Shown here piece by piece: positions 8,113 to 16,846 of a stretch of 64,000 bases of DNA. Numbering within the stretch: the first letter of the stretch is position 1; each line of letters opens with the position of its first letter. Both the position numbers and the translations under genes were made by a program. Source of the stretch: Oceanococcus sp051252075 (GTDB lineage: Bacteria > Pseudomonadota > Gammaproteobacteria > Nevskiales > Oceanococcaceae); contig JBPOFU010000006.1 of NCBI GenBank assembly GCA_051252075.1, positions 1 to 64,000 on the forward strand, given 5' to 3'. The notes under the pieces were generated by a model, which did not search any database, was not told the origin of the DNA, and saw only the letters and a program-made list of their open reading frames with translations.

Positions 8113-8625
8113 ATGCTGAGCTGGATAGGCTTGGGCAGCAATCTAGGAGATTCTTCGGTTTTGCTGCAAGCTGCTGTGGCGGACTTGGCCTGCCTGCCCG
8201 CGAGTGAGCTGATTGCGGTTTCGCCATTTTATCGCAGTAAAGCCTTGCAGTCGGCAACAGAGACTCAAGCCCAACCTGACTATTGCAATGCGGTAGCTGC
8301 CTTACAAACCGATTTGGCACCACAAGTATTGCTTGATGCCTTGTTGCGGATAGAGCGTCAGCATGGTCGCGATAGGCGAGATGAACGCCGTTGGCAATCC
8401 CGCAGCCTGGATTTGGATTTGCTGGTGGTGGGCGATCAGCATCAGCAAACGGCGACTTTGAGCTTGCCGCACCCGGAGCTGCACAAACGAGATTTTGTGT
8501 TGCAACCGTGGTCGGATTTGGCCTCAGGGATGTCGATTAACGATCAAGGAATGCTTGCGGAATGCTTGCATCGATTGGAGAGTGCTCCGCTGCAAAGCTG
8601 GGCGCGGACTATTCCATTATCATAA
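8113..8625 (+). CDS. folK: 2-amino-4-hydroxy-6-hydroxymethyldihydropteridine diphosphokinase
   Basis: Transfers pyrophosphate from ATP to 6-hydroxymethyl-7,8-dihydropterin in folate synthesis. The protein begins MLSWIGLGSNLGD and has RDERRWQSRSLDLDLL, which corresponds to the family signature, followed by LPHPELHKRDFVLQPW. At 170 residues it is of normal length. It lies between pcnB (42-base gap) and panB, the usual gammaproteobacterial setting. Confidence 0.96.
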   Translation: MLSWIGLGSNLGDSSVLLQAAVADLACLPASELIAVSPFYRSKALQSATETQAQPDYCNAVAALQTDLAPQVLLDALLRIERQHGRDRRDERRWQSRSLDLDLLVVGDQHQQTATLSLPHPELHKRDFVLQPWSDLASGMSINDQGMLAECLHRLESAPLQSWARTIPLS

Positions 8626-8646
8626 GCGGTTCCATCGGAGAATTTC

Positions 8647-9474
8647 ATGTACCCATCAACATCTGATGACAGCGTCCGCCCCCTTACGCTGCAAGACTTT
8701 GCACGCATGCGTGATGACGGTGAGAAGATCGCGTGTCTGACTGCTTACGACGCAAGTTTCGCTAAATTGGAAGATGCCGCCGGGGTCGAATGGGTGCTGG
8801 TTGGCGATTCCTTGGGAATGGTTATTCACGGCCAGCCCAGCACAGTTTCAGTAACCATTGACGATATCGTTTATCACTGCCGCGCTACGGCGCATGGCTT
8901 GCAGCGTGGATTTTTGGTTGCGGACATGCCGTTTCTGAGTTTCTCCACTCCCGATGAGGCCATATTTAACGCCCGTCGTTTGATGCAAGAAGGTTTTGCC
9001 AAAATGGTGAAACTGGAAGGCGGCGCGGTGCAGGCGGAAATCGTCGAATTTCTCACTGCACGTGGTGTGCCGGTCTGTGGGCACTTGGGCTTACGTCCTC
9101 AGCTCATTCATAAACTGGGTGGCTTTAAGGTTCAGGGTCGCGATGACGCGGTTGCAGCAGAAATGGAAGAAGACGCGCGGGTGTTGGTTGAGGCTGGCGC
9201 CGATATGCTGCTGTTGGAATGCGTACCAAATTCTTTGGCGCGCCGCATCACAGAAGCTTCGCCGGTTCCGGTCATCGGCATTGGCGCTGGGCCCGACGTA
9301 GACGGTCAAATTCTGGTTCTGCACGATATTTTGGGTGTGAGTCGCGGTCGTAGGCCGCGCTTTGTGCGTGATTTCCTCGATGCAGGAGGCGATGTCGAAT
9401 CGGCCATAGCGAGATACGTAGCCGCTGTGAAATCGGGCGAGTATCCAGATAGTTTGCATACTTTCGGCGGATAA
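8647..9474 (+). CDS. panB: 3-methyl-2-oxobutanoate hydroxymethyltransferase
   Basis: First committed step of pantothenate synthesis: converts 2-oxoisovalerate to ketopantoate with methylenetetrahydrofolate. The 275-residue protein has the conserved GDSLGMVIHG block, KLEGG (MVKLEGGAVQ), GHLGLRPQ and GIGAGPDVDGQ. A CGGAG ribosome site lies just upstream of the ATG. panC follows after six bases, so the two are surely co-transcribed. The use of a folate cofactor is one rationale for folK being next door. Confidence 0.97.
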   Translation: MYPSTSDDSVRPLTLQDFARMRDDGEKIACLTAYDASFAKLEDAAGVEWVLVGDSLGMVIHGQPSTVSVTIDDIVYHCRATAHGLQRGFLVADMPFLSFSTPDEAIFNARRLMQEGFAKMVKLEGGAVQAEIVEFLTARGVPVCGHLGLRPQLIHKLGGFKVQGRDDAVAAEMEEDARVLVEAGADMLLLECVPNSLARRITEASPVPVIGIGAGPDVDGQILVLHDILGVSRGRRPRFVRDFLDAGGDVESAIARYVAAVKSGEYPDSLHTFGG

Positions 9475-9480
9475 CAACGC

Positions 9481-10335
9481 ATGAAGCGCATACATCAGGT
9501 CGAGGGTTTGAGAGAAATCGTTCGCGCCTGGAAGCAGTCTTCGCAGCGCGTGGGGTTCGTTCCCACTATGGGCAATCTGCATGACGGTCACCTGTCCTTG
9601 ATCGATGAGGCCCAGCGGTGTGGTGAGCGGGTAGTCGTCAGCATTTTTGTGAACCCTTTGCAGTTTGCCAAAGGCGAAGATTTTGGCGCTTACCCACGAA
9701 CATTCGACGAAGATTGCCGAAAATTAGAGCAGCGAGGTGTCGACGTGGTGTTTGCGCCCAGCGATGCCGAGATGTATCCACGTGGTCGCGAGTCGCTGAC
9801 CCAGGTCGTTGTTCCTGGCCTATCTGAATTACTGTGTGGCGCTCACCGTCAAGGACATTTTGCAGGTGTCGCTACGGTGGTGAATTTGCTGTTCAACTTG
9901 GTGCAGCCCGATTTTGCCGTTTTTGGGCAAAAAGACTATCAGCAGTTGGCTGTTATTCGCCGAATGGTTGCAGATCTGCAAATGCCGGTCGAGATTATTG
10001 GCATGCCAACTCGGCGCGAAGAGGGGGGCTTGGCGATGAGTTCTCGCAATATCCACCTCAGCGCAGAACAGAGAGATAAAGCGAGCGCGATATATGCCTC
10101 CTTGAATTTTATTGCGGCCTCGCTAAAGCGCGGTGATCGCGATTTCTCAGCGCTGGAGGCGGCAGGCTTGGATCACCTACGTAAAGCGGGCTTAAAGCCC
10201 CAGTATCTATGTGTTTTGGCCCCGGATTTAAGCGCCCCGGATGATGCGGCGCAGCAATATGTGGTGCTGGCTGCTGCTAAAATGGGTGACACTCGTTTGA
10301 TCGATAACTTGAGTGTTGACTCTAGCGGCGCTTGA
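9481..10335 (+). CDS. panC: Pantothenate synthetase (pantoate--beta-alanine ligase)
   Basis: Joins pantoate and beta-alanine with ATP through a pantoyl-adenylate. The class I nucleotidyl-transferase motifs are visible: PTMGNLHDGHLSL (HIGH-like), GQKDYQQ and MSSRN (KMSKS-like). At 284 residues it is of normal length. It lies directly behind panB. panD, which supplies beta-alanine, follows after a 101-base gap. Confidence 0.97.
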   Translation: MKRIHQVEGLREIVRAWKQSSQRVGFVPTMGNLHDGHLSLIDEAQRCGERVVVSIFVNPLQFAKGEDFGAYPRTFDEDCRKLEQRGVDVVFAPSDAEMYPRGRESLTQVVVPGLSELLCGAHRQGHFAGVATVVNLLFNLVQPDFAVFGQKDYQQLAVIRRMVADLQMPVEIIGMPTRREEGGLAMSSRNIHLSAEQRDKASAIYASLNFIAASLKRGDRDFSALEAAGLDHLRKAGLKPQYLCVLAPDLSAPDDAAQQYVVLAAAKMGDTRLIDNLSVDSSGA

Positions 10336-10436
10336 AGCGCTCGCGTTCGCCCGCTAAAATCGCCGGTTAGTCAGCCTCCTATTTGGCTGTGAATCCCTTA
10401 ACTCACAGAAATCTAAAGAGATTTTTTGAGGTTCAT

Positions 10437-10817
10437 ATGCAAGTCACACTGTTAAAAGCCAAACTCCACCGCGCCTGCGTTACTCATGCGGAATTGGACT
10501 ACGAAGGCTCGTGCGCCATCGATGGTGATTTGCTCGATGCCTCGGGTATCCGCGAATACGAACAAATCCAGATTTACAACTTGGGTAATGGCGAGCGTTT
10601 CGAAACTTATGCCATCCGTGCGGAAAATGGATCACGCATCATTTCGGTAAACGGTGCTGCGGCACATAAAGCGCGGGTAGGCGATCGGGTCATCATCTGT
10701 GCTTATGTGGGCATGAGCAATGCTGAGGCCGAAGTGTACAAACCGAAGCTGGTGTACTTGGACGAAAACAATTTCGTGACAGGTACGCGCAATACCATTC
10801 CGGTTCAAGCGGCATAA
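10437..10817 (+). CDS. panD: Aspartate 1-decarboxylase (pyruvoyl enzyme)
   Basis: Makes beta-alanine from aspartate. The ATG at 10437 with TTGAGG upstream gives 126 residues, the E. coli length. The self-cleavage site is in place: Gly24-Ser25 in LDYEGSCAID, where the Ser becomes the pyruvoyl group. The reading frame is open further upstream (to 10383), but that extension has no family match. The 101-base gap after panC contains a short CAGCC/GGCTG hairpin without a T-run, so panD may be co-transcribed or separately expressed. Confidence 0.96.
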   Translation: MQVTLLKAKLHRACVTHAELDYEGSCAIDGDLLDASGIREYEQIQIYNLGNGERFETYAIRAENGSRIISVNGAAAHKARVGDRVIICAYVGMSNAEAEVYKPKLVYLDENNFVTGTRNTIPVQAA

Positions 10818-10840
10818 GCTGAATTACGACTGACCTGACC

Positions 10841-12427
10841 ATGATCCACGTCGGCAATGCGCCGGCTACTCCTCTACTGCAGGCGCATGCCCGACGCTGG
10901 CAGGCACTGAATCTTGGTTCAGTCATCAATACAGATCCGTCTGCGCGAGCAGCTATGGCCGTTTCTGCTGGGCCGCTGACCTTGGACTATTCCAGGCAGC
11001 GCATGGATCAAGACCTGTTGCGTGATCTGATTGCACTGGCAACACAATGCCAGCTGCCCGAGGCGATGCGGGCCATGTGTGCTGGCGAACAGCTGAACCG
11101 CAGTGAAGGTCGCGGTGTATTGCATGTCGCCTTGCGCTCAACGTTGTGCCCGAAAGCGGAGGTGGATGCCGCGGTGGCCGCGGAGCAAGAGCGCATGCGC
11201 CGGTTCGTAGACGATGTGCGTAGCGGAAAGATCCGCAACGCCCGGGGGCAGACTTATACCGATGTGATCAATGTCGGCATCGGAGGCTCCGATTTGGGGC
11301 CACGCTTGGTGGTGCGGGCATTGGCTGGTTTGAATACGGCTGAAGCGGATTTAAACGCCCATTTTTTCGGCAATCCAGACTCAGCGGATATTGCTGCGAA
11401 GGTCGCAGGATTGGACCCAGCGCGCTGTCTTTGTGTGGTGGTGTCGAAGTCTTTTACGACCGCCGAAACGCGAGTGGTTGCCGATAAATTGCGCCGCTGG
11501 ATGAGTGATGCTGGTGTCGCCGCTGAACAGCAATTTGTCGCGGTTACCTCAGCTGCAGAGGAGGCGCAGCGCTGGGGCATACCGGCAGAGCGTCAATTTG
11601 CCATGTGGTCTTGGGTGGGCGGGCGCTTTTCCTTGTGGTCGGCAGTCGGTTTGAGTATTGCACTGGCCGTGGGCTGGAAACAATTTTCTGATGTGCTGCA
11701 CGGTGCGGCCGATATTGACGCCCACTTTCTAGAGGCTCCCCTGGACCAAAATCTTCCTTTGATTTGGGCGCTGAGCGGCATTTGGAATCGCAATTTCCTC
11801 GAGTACAACAGCCAGGTTACGGCGGTTTACAGTGAGCGACTTCGCGATTTGCCGGATTGGTTGCAGCAGCTGGACATGGAAAGCAATGGCAAGTCTGCGG
11901 GGCGTGATGGACAAGCTTTAATGCACGACACCGCGCCGATACAGTGGGGAGGCGTTGGTACCACAGTTCAGCACGCATTCTTCCAGATGCTGCATCAAGG
12001 CCCGGAGGCGCATCCGGTTGATTTTGTGCTGCCTTTGCAAGTTTTCGGTGCGGAAGCAGCGATGCAGGCGCAATTGATAGGTAATGGTTTGGCGCAATCC
12101 GCTGCCTTAAGTCATGGGCGCAACGCGGCTGCAGAAGGCTATACAGGCGCTGACGCGGCTTGGCGGGATTGTCCCGGCAATCGCCCATCCAGTTTGATTT
12201 GGCTGCAACGCTTGGATGCGTATGGTTTGGGCGCGCTGTTGGCGGCCTACGAGCACCGTTGCTTTGTGCAGGGGTGGTTGTGGGGGCTGAACAGTTTTGA
12301 TCAATTTGGTGTTGAATTGGGCAAAGCGCTGGCACAAGGTATCGAGGCCGGTTTAGCGGGTGACGATAGCGCTTGGCCAGATGCTTTGTTGGCCAAGCAG
12401 GTTGAGCGCTTAAAGTCGCTGCAATAA
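10841..12427 (+). CDS. pgi: Glucose-6-phosphate isomerase
   Basis: Interconverts glucose-6-phosphate and fructose-6-phosphate. Catalytic and substrate motifs are present: NVGIGGSDLGP, SKSFTTAET, GGRFSLWSA (Arg), DMESNGKSAG (base Glu, about residue 347), VQHAFFQMLHQG (ring-opening His) and FDQFGVELGK (Lys). The usual WGEPGTNGQH block reads WGGVGTTVQH; the catalytic His is kept. At 528 residues it is a little shorter than the E. coli enzyme. It is convergent with queG, only four bases apart, with no clear terminator between them. Confidence 0.96.
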   Translation: MIHVGNAPATPLLQAHARRWQALNLGSVINTDPSARAAMAVSAGPLTLDYSRQRMDQDLLRDLIALATQCQLPEAMRAMCAGEQLNRSEGRGVLHVALRSTLCPKAEVDAAVAAEQERMRRFVDDVRSGKIRNARGQTYTDVINVGIGGSDLGPRLVVRALAGLNTAEADLNAHFFGNPDSADIAAKVAGLDPARCLCVVVSKSFTTAETRVVADKLRRWMSDAGVAAEQQFVAVTSAAEEAQRWGIPAERQFAMWSWVGGRFSLWSAVGLSIALAVGWKQFSDVLHGAADIDAHFLEAPLDQNLPLIWALSGIWNRNFLEYNSQVTAVYSERLRDLPDWLQQLDMESNGKSAGRDGQALMHDTAPIQWGGVGTTVQHAFFQMLHQGPEAHPVDFVLPLQVFGAEAAMQAQLIGNGLAQSAALSHGRNAAAEGYTGADAAWRDCPGNRPSSLIWLQRLDAYGLGALLAAYEHRCFVQGWLWGLNSFDQFGVELGKALAQGIEAGLAGDDSAWPDALLAKQVERLKSLQ

Positions 12428-12431
12428 GGTT

Positions 12432-13505
12432 TTATTGCTCCGCTTGGCGTGCGGTTAATTCATTTAGCGCCCATTCCACATGCTCGCGTACCAATTCGGA
12501 GTCGTCTGATTGCCTGGATTGCAATGCGTGTAGGGCGTCTGTAGTGGCCGGGCCGTTGCCCAGCGCAACCGCGATATTGCGTAGCCAACCGATATAACCA
12601 CTGCGTCGGAGTGCCATGCCTTCGGTGCGGCTGAGAAATTCCGCTTCAGTCCAAGCAAACAACTCGTGCAAAGCTTGATCGTCCAGCGCGTGACGCACCG
12701 CAAAGTCGGGGTCTTTGCTGGCTTTGGCGTCGCGATTCCAAGGACAAACCAATTGGCAATCATCACAGCCAAAGATGCGGTTGCCGATGGGCTTGCGCAT
12801 TTCAATCGGGATGCTGCTTTTCAACTCGATAGTGAGATAGGAAATGCAGCGTCTGGCATCCAGTTCGCCGTCTAGCGAGATTGCTCCAGTAGGGCAGGCG
12901 CGAATGCAAGCTTGGCAAGCACCACAGCCATTGCTGACCGGGGCTTGCTCGCTGGCTGGCAGTGCTAGGTCAGTAAACAGTTCGCCTAAGAAGAAATAGG
13001 AGCCTTGTTGTTTGTCGATCAATAGCGTGTGCTTGCCCATCCAGCCCAAGCTGGCGTCGCGCGCCAAGGCCTTTTCAAAAATGGGCGCGCTGTCGGCAAA
13101 GGCACGAAAGCCGAAGGGGCCAATCTGTTCTTGCAGTTGGCGCGCTAAGCGACGCAAGCGACTGCGTACCGTTTTGTGGTAATCGCGGCCCAAGGCGTAG
13201 CGGCTAATATAGGCCTTGTCTGCTTGCTTCAGCACCTCTTTCGCCGGTGCCGCTTGTGGCCAGTACGGCATGGTGACACTGATAACGCTGAGGGTGTCGG
13301 GCACCAATTGTTGCGGGTCTTCGCGTAAGGCTTGATTGCGCGCGAGATAGTCCATGTCACCGTGCATGCCACGGTCTAGCCAGCGCTGAGTGAGTTCGGC
13401 ATCCTGGCCGAGCTGCGCACGGCTAACCGATAAAGCGCTGAAGCCCAGATCGCGGCTCCAGTTACGCAGCTGTTCAAGCATTTGTGGTGGGCTTGGCTGA
13501 CTCAT
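12432..13505 (-). CDS. queG: Epoxyqueuosine reductase QueG
   Basis: Last step of queuosine tRNA modification; a cobalamin-dependent iron-sulfur enzyme. Two ferredoxin-like [4Fe-4S] motifs are visible: CGACQACIRACPTGAI and the later CDDCQLVCPWN. The start at 13505 (MSQPSPPQML) is preferred over the longer in-frame start at 13547 because the latter would run into nnr; it gives 357 residues. It is divergent from nnr with only 34 bases between the starts, as in E. coli (yjeS/yjeF). Confidence 0.95.
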   Translation of the reverse strand: MSQPSPPQMLEQLRNWSRDLGFSALSVSRAQLGQDAELTQRWLDRGMHGDMDYLARNQALREDPQQLVPDTLSVISVTMPYWPQAAPAKEVLKQADKAYISRYALGRDYHKTVRSRLRRLARQLQEQIGPFGFRAFADSAPIFEKALARDASLGWMGKHTLLIDKQQGSYFFLGELFTDLALPASEQAPVSNGCGACQACIRACPTGAISLDGELDARRCISYLTIELKSSIPIEMRKPIGNRIFGCDDCQLVCPWNRDAKASKDPDFAVRHALDDQALHELFAWTEAEFLSRTEGMALRRSGYIGWLRNIAVALGNGPATTDALHALQSRQSDDSELVREHVEWALNELTARQAEQ

Positions 13506-13539
13506 GATGTGCTGGTGTTTTCCCTGCGATAATGGGCAG

Positions 13540-15030
13540 ATGGACAAAGATATAGCGCTCTATAGCGCGCAGCAGAGCCGTGATCTGGATGCGCGTGCCA
13601 TTGGGGATTTTGCCATCCCCGGCTATGAATTGATGCAACGGGCAGCAAATGCCTCGTGGCATTGCCTGCGTGCGCATTGGCCGGAAGCCAAAGTCATAGG
13701 CTTTCTAGTGGGGCCTGGCAACAATGGCGGTGATGCGTTGGAGTTGGCGCGCATCGCTAGTGCGCAGGGTATCGCCATACAAGTCTTTTTGTTAGCGCAG
13801 TCGGCGGAATTCAAAGCTGAAGCCCTGCAAGCGTGGAACGCATTTGTACAGGACGCATTGCCGCGGTGTGAGGCCGATCAATTCGATCCCAAAATGTGCG
13901 ATGTGTGGGTGGACGGGCTGTTTGGTAGCGGCTTATCGCGTGCGCTGCAGGGGCGGGCAGCGCAATGGATCGCTGCGATTAATCAGGCGCCAGTGCCGGT
14001 GCTGGCTTTGGACCTGCCTTCGGGCATACACGCGGACAGTGGTGCGGTGTTGGGTGATGCGGTGCAGGCGGACGTGTGTATTAGTTTTATCGCACGCAAG
14101 CAGGGCTTGTTCACTGGTGCGGCCTTGGATTTCGTTGGGCACCGTGTTTTTGACGACTTGCAGCTGCCTGCGCAGGTGTTCGATGGCTATGTCCCGACTG
14201 CAAGCTTGATGGCGAACGTTTCGGTCGCAGCCGGTTTGCCTCAGCGTCAGAGAAATGCGCATAAAGGCAGTCACGGCCATGTGCTATTGATTGGAGGTGC
14301 TCCGGGCTATAGCGGCGCGATTCGATTGGCCGCAGGAGCGGCCCTGCGCGGCGGCGCAGGCTTGGTGAGCGTGCTGACCCACCCAGATAGTAGCCATGTG
14401 GTCAGTCTGGGCTTGCCAGACGCCATGGTGCATGGCGCGAACACGCTGCAGGAAAAAGCAGCTGAGGTATGGGAAAGAGCGGATATCTTGGTGATCGGGC
14501 CAGGTTTGGGGCAAGCCGCTTGGGGGCGTTATTGGTTCCAGCAAGCGGTCAGTTTTTCCGGCGCAAAGGTGATTGATGCTGATGCACTGAATTTATGGGC
14601 GCTGGAACAACAGAAGTTGGAGCAAGCCATTGTAACGCCGCATCCTGGTGAGGCAGGGCGCTTGTTGGCTAAGAGCAGCCAAGCGGTACAAAATGATCGA
14701 TACGGAGCGGTGCGCGAGCTGGCAGCGCGCTTGGACTGTGTTGCGGTGCTCAAAGGTGCAGGGAGCTTGATCGCCGACCCGCAGGGCGCTTGCCGCGTGT
14801 GTCCGGCCGGCAACCCTGGCATGGCCGTGGCTGGAATGGGGGATGTTCTAGCGGGCCTTATGGGAGCCCTGCTGGCGCAGGCTGGGGAGGGCGCAGATTT
14901 GCTTGCGCTTGCCAGCGTAGCTGTGTTGGCGCATGCGCAGGCCGGTGACCAATTGGCGAGTCAGCAAGGCCAGCGTGGTTTGTTGGCCAGCGATCTGATC
15001 GCGTATTTGCCACAGGTTCTGAACGCGTGA
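13540..15030 (+). CDS. nnr: Bifunctional NAD(P)HX epimerase / ADP-dependent NAD(P)HX dehydratase
   Basis: Repairs hydrated NAD(P)H. The N-terminal YjeF_N epimerase half carries GPGNNGGDALELAR; the C-terminal kinase-fold dehydratase carries GSHGHVLLIGG, VTPHPGEAGRLL and GNPGMAVAGMGDVLAG. The ATG at 13540 (MDKDIALYSAQQSR) gives 496 residues and fits the family better than the upstream in-frame ATG at 13504, which overlaps queG. The stop codon overlaps the GTG start of tsaE. Confidence 0.95.
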   Translation: MDKDIALYSAQQSRDLDARAIGDFAIPGYELMQRAANASWHCLRAHWPEAKVIGFLVGPGNNGGDALELARIASAQGIAIQVFLLAQSAEFKAEALQAWNAFVQDALPRCEADQFDPKMCDVWVDGLFGSGLSRALQGRAAQWIAAINQAPVPVLALDLPSGIHADSGAVLGDAVQADVCISFIARKQGLFTGAALDFVGHRVFDDLQLPAQVFDGYVPTASLMANVSVAAGLPQRQRNAHKGSHGHVLLIGGAPGYSGAIRLAAGAALRGGAGLVSVLTHPDSSHVVSLGLPDAMVHGANTLQEKAAEVWERADILVIGPGLGQAAWGRYWFQQAVSFSGAKVIDADALNLWALEQQKLEQAIVTPHPGEAGRLLAKSSQAVQNDRYGAVRELAARLDCVAVLKGAGSLIADPQGACRVCPAGNPGMAVAGMGDVLAGLMGALLAQAGEGADLLALASVAVLAHAQAGDQLASQQGQRGLLASDLIAYLPQVLNA

Positions 15031-15503
15031 TCCGGTATCAATGGGAACTGGCGGATGAGCTCGCTACGAATAGCTGGGCGGCGGCGTTGGCCGGGGTTTT
15101 GCCGCAGGAATTTTTCTACATCTCCCTGTGTGGCGGGCTTGGTGCAGGAAAAACGCATACCGTACGGGCGGTGTTGCGCGCTTTAGGTGAACAAGGTCCA
15201 GTGCGTAGCCCCACTTACACCTTGCTCGAAGAATACGGTTTGGCCAATCGAAAAATTGTACATCTGGATCTTTATCGCTTGGCAGAAGCCAGTGAATTGG
15301 AATATCTGGGTTTGCGCGACATGCTTGGGGAAAAGCTGCAAATGTTCATAGAGTGGGCGGACAAGGCGGCTGGCGAGCTACCTCCGCCTGATGTAAAAAT
15401 AACTTTATCAATCAATGCCTTGGGTGGGCGTTCTGCGGTTGTGGAAGGTTTAAGTCCAGCGGGCTGTGAATGTGTAGCGGCGTGGGTCCAAAATTCACCT
15501 TGA
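15027..15503 (+). CDS. tsaE: tRNA threonylcarbamoyladenosine biosynthesis ATPase TsaE
   Basis: ATPase partner of TsaB/TsaD in making t6A37 on tRNAs. It has a Walker A GGLGAGKTHTVRAVL, the SPTYTLLEEY segment and the conserved HLDLYRL. At 158 residues it is of normal length. The GTG start overlaps the nnr stop (GTGA), indicating coupled translation. It is followed by a 190-base gap before amiB. Confidence 0.95.
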   Translation: MIRYQWELADELATNSWAAALAGVLPQEFFYISLCGGLGAGKTHTVRAVLRALGEQGPVRSPTYTLLEEYGLANRKIVHLDLYRLAEASELEYLGLRDMLGEKLQMFIEWADKAAGELPPPDVKITLSINALGGRSAVVEGLSPAGCECVAAWVQNSP

Positions 15504-15694
15504 AAAGTACGGTGTTGCGGGACGGTTCTAAGGGTCAACATAAGAAGTAGGCCTTAGCTCACTAATAATAAAAGAGAAAATCTTGATTTATTTTCTTAAC
15601 CCAGTTACTTTAATCGTGGGTTTCACCCTGCGGCATGCGTTGGGGTGGGGGAATATGATCATGGCGCGAGGCAGCTTGCGCGAGGTGTATGCAC

Positions 15695-16822
15695 ATGCGT
15701 ATGTGGATCAAGCTTTGGCTTGTCGCATTGTGTTTGCCGTCTATGGCGGCAAATGCCGTTTCTATTGGTGACGTCCGAATTTGGGACGAGCCTGGCCAGA
15801 CTCGTGTCGTTCTGGATCTGACTGATGCTGTTAAGCACAGCAGCTTCGCTCTGGATAAACCGAACCGCGCGGTTATTGATATTCGCGGTGTCTACCAGCT
15901 CCCAAAATCCAATCCAAGCAATGCCGGTGTTATACAGGCGGTGCGCTTTGGCCAGCGTGATAATGGTTTGCGTTTGGTCTTAGACCTCAATCAATCCGCC
16001 GAACCACGCAGCTATTTATTGGCGCCTTCGGGTGATTTTGGCTATCGCTTAGTCGTGGAGCTACCGCACGGGAAAAGAGCGAGTCCGGCGGTCGTGTCGT
16101 TGGCGAAAAAAGACATCGTTGTGGCGATAGATGCAGGACACGGCGGGGAAGACCCCGGCGCGACGGGCCCGCGCGGCGTACGTGAGAAAGACGTCGCCTT
16201 ACAAATTGCCCAGCGGCTAAAGAAATTAATTGATGCCGAACCGGGGATGCGCGCCATCTTGACCCGCGAAGGTGATTACTTTATTGCTTTGCATAAGCGG
16301 CGAGAGATCGCGCAACGTCATCGCGCGGATTTGTTTGTTTCCATACATGCCGATGCTTTCCGCGATCGCAGTGTGCATGGTTCATCGGTGTACATTTTGT
16401 CGCCGCGCGGAGCCAGTTCCGAACATGCGCGTATGTTGGCCAATCGAGAAAACGCAGCTGACTTGGTTGGCGGTGTAGAAATCCAAGATAAAGATGAAAT
16501 GCTGGCTTCCGTGTTACTGGATATTTCACAAAGTGCGGCGATAGAGGCAAGCCTAGATTTAGGCCATCGCATGCTGCAGCAACTCGGCGATCTTGGGAAA
16601 TTGCATAAGAAATCCGTGCAACGTGCGGGCTTTGCCGTGCTCAAAGCGCCCGATGTTCCATCAATCTTGGTGGAAACCGCGTTTATTTCCAATCGCAACG
16701 AAGAAACGCGCTTAAAAGACCCCAAGCAGCAGGAAAAGCTCGCACGTGGTTTGCGCAATGGCATACTGAGCTACTTTGAAACCTATCGGCCGCAAAAGGT
16801 AGTTGCCAGCGCCGCTCGATAA
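15695..16822 (+). CDS. amiB: N-acetylmuramoyl-L-alanine amidase (AmiB/AmiC type)
   Basis: Periplasmic zinc amidase that splits septal peptidoglycan during cell separation. Order: signal peptide (about residues 1-20), an AMIN domain for envelope targeting, then an Amidase_3 domain with zinc ligands in IDAGHGGEDPGATG, the following Glu in REKDVAL, SIHADAF, and the catalytic Glu in VETAFISN. There is no LysM tail, unlike E. coli AmiB. GAGG at 15682-15685 fits ATG 15695 better than ATG 15689. The upstream gap (15504-15694) holds an AT-rich stretch around 15560-15620 that may contain the promoter; no good hexamer pair was found. Confidence 0.93.
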   Translation: MRMWIKLWLVALCLPSMAANAVSIGDVRIWDEPGQTRVVLDLTDAVKHSSFALDKPNRAVIDIRGVYQLPKSNPSNAGVIQAVRFGQRDNGLRLVLDLNQSAEPRSYLLAPSGDFGYRLVVELPHGKRASPAVVSLAKKDIVVAIDAGHGGEDPGATGPRGVREKDVALQIAQRLKKLIDAEPGMRAILTREGDYFIALHKRREIAQRHRADLFVSIHADAFRDRSVHGSSVYILSPRGASSEHARMLANRENAADLVGGVEIQDKDEMLASVLLDISQSAAIEASLDLGHRMLQQLGDLGKLHKKSVQRAGFAVLKAPDVPSILVETAFISNRNEETRLKDPKQQEKLARGLRNGILSYFETYRPQKVVASAAR

Positions 16823-16846
16823 ACATCCCAATGGGGTTTTGTACCG

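Noticed and set aside
10370..10395. CAGCC/GGCTG hairpin before panD as a terminator
   Set aside because: Stem of five base pairs without a T-run; too weak to call.
11930..11990. Apparent loss of the catalytic Glu in Pgi (WGGVGTTVQH instead of WGEPGTNGQH)
   Set aside because: The catalytic base is the Glu of ESNGK, which is present, as are the His of this block and the late Lys, so the enzyme should be active.
15583..15771. 62-residue frame upstream of amiB
   Set aside because: It overlaps the amiB signal-peptide region, has no ribosome site and no recognisable content.
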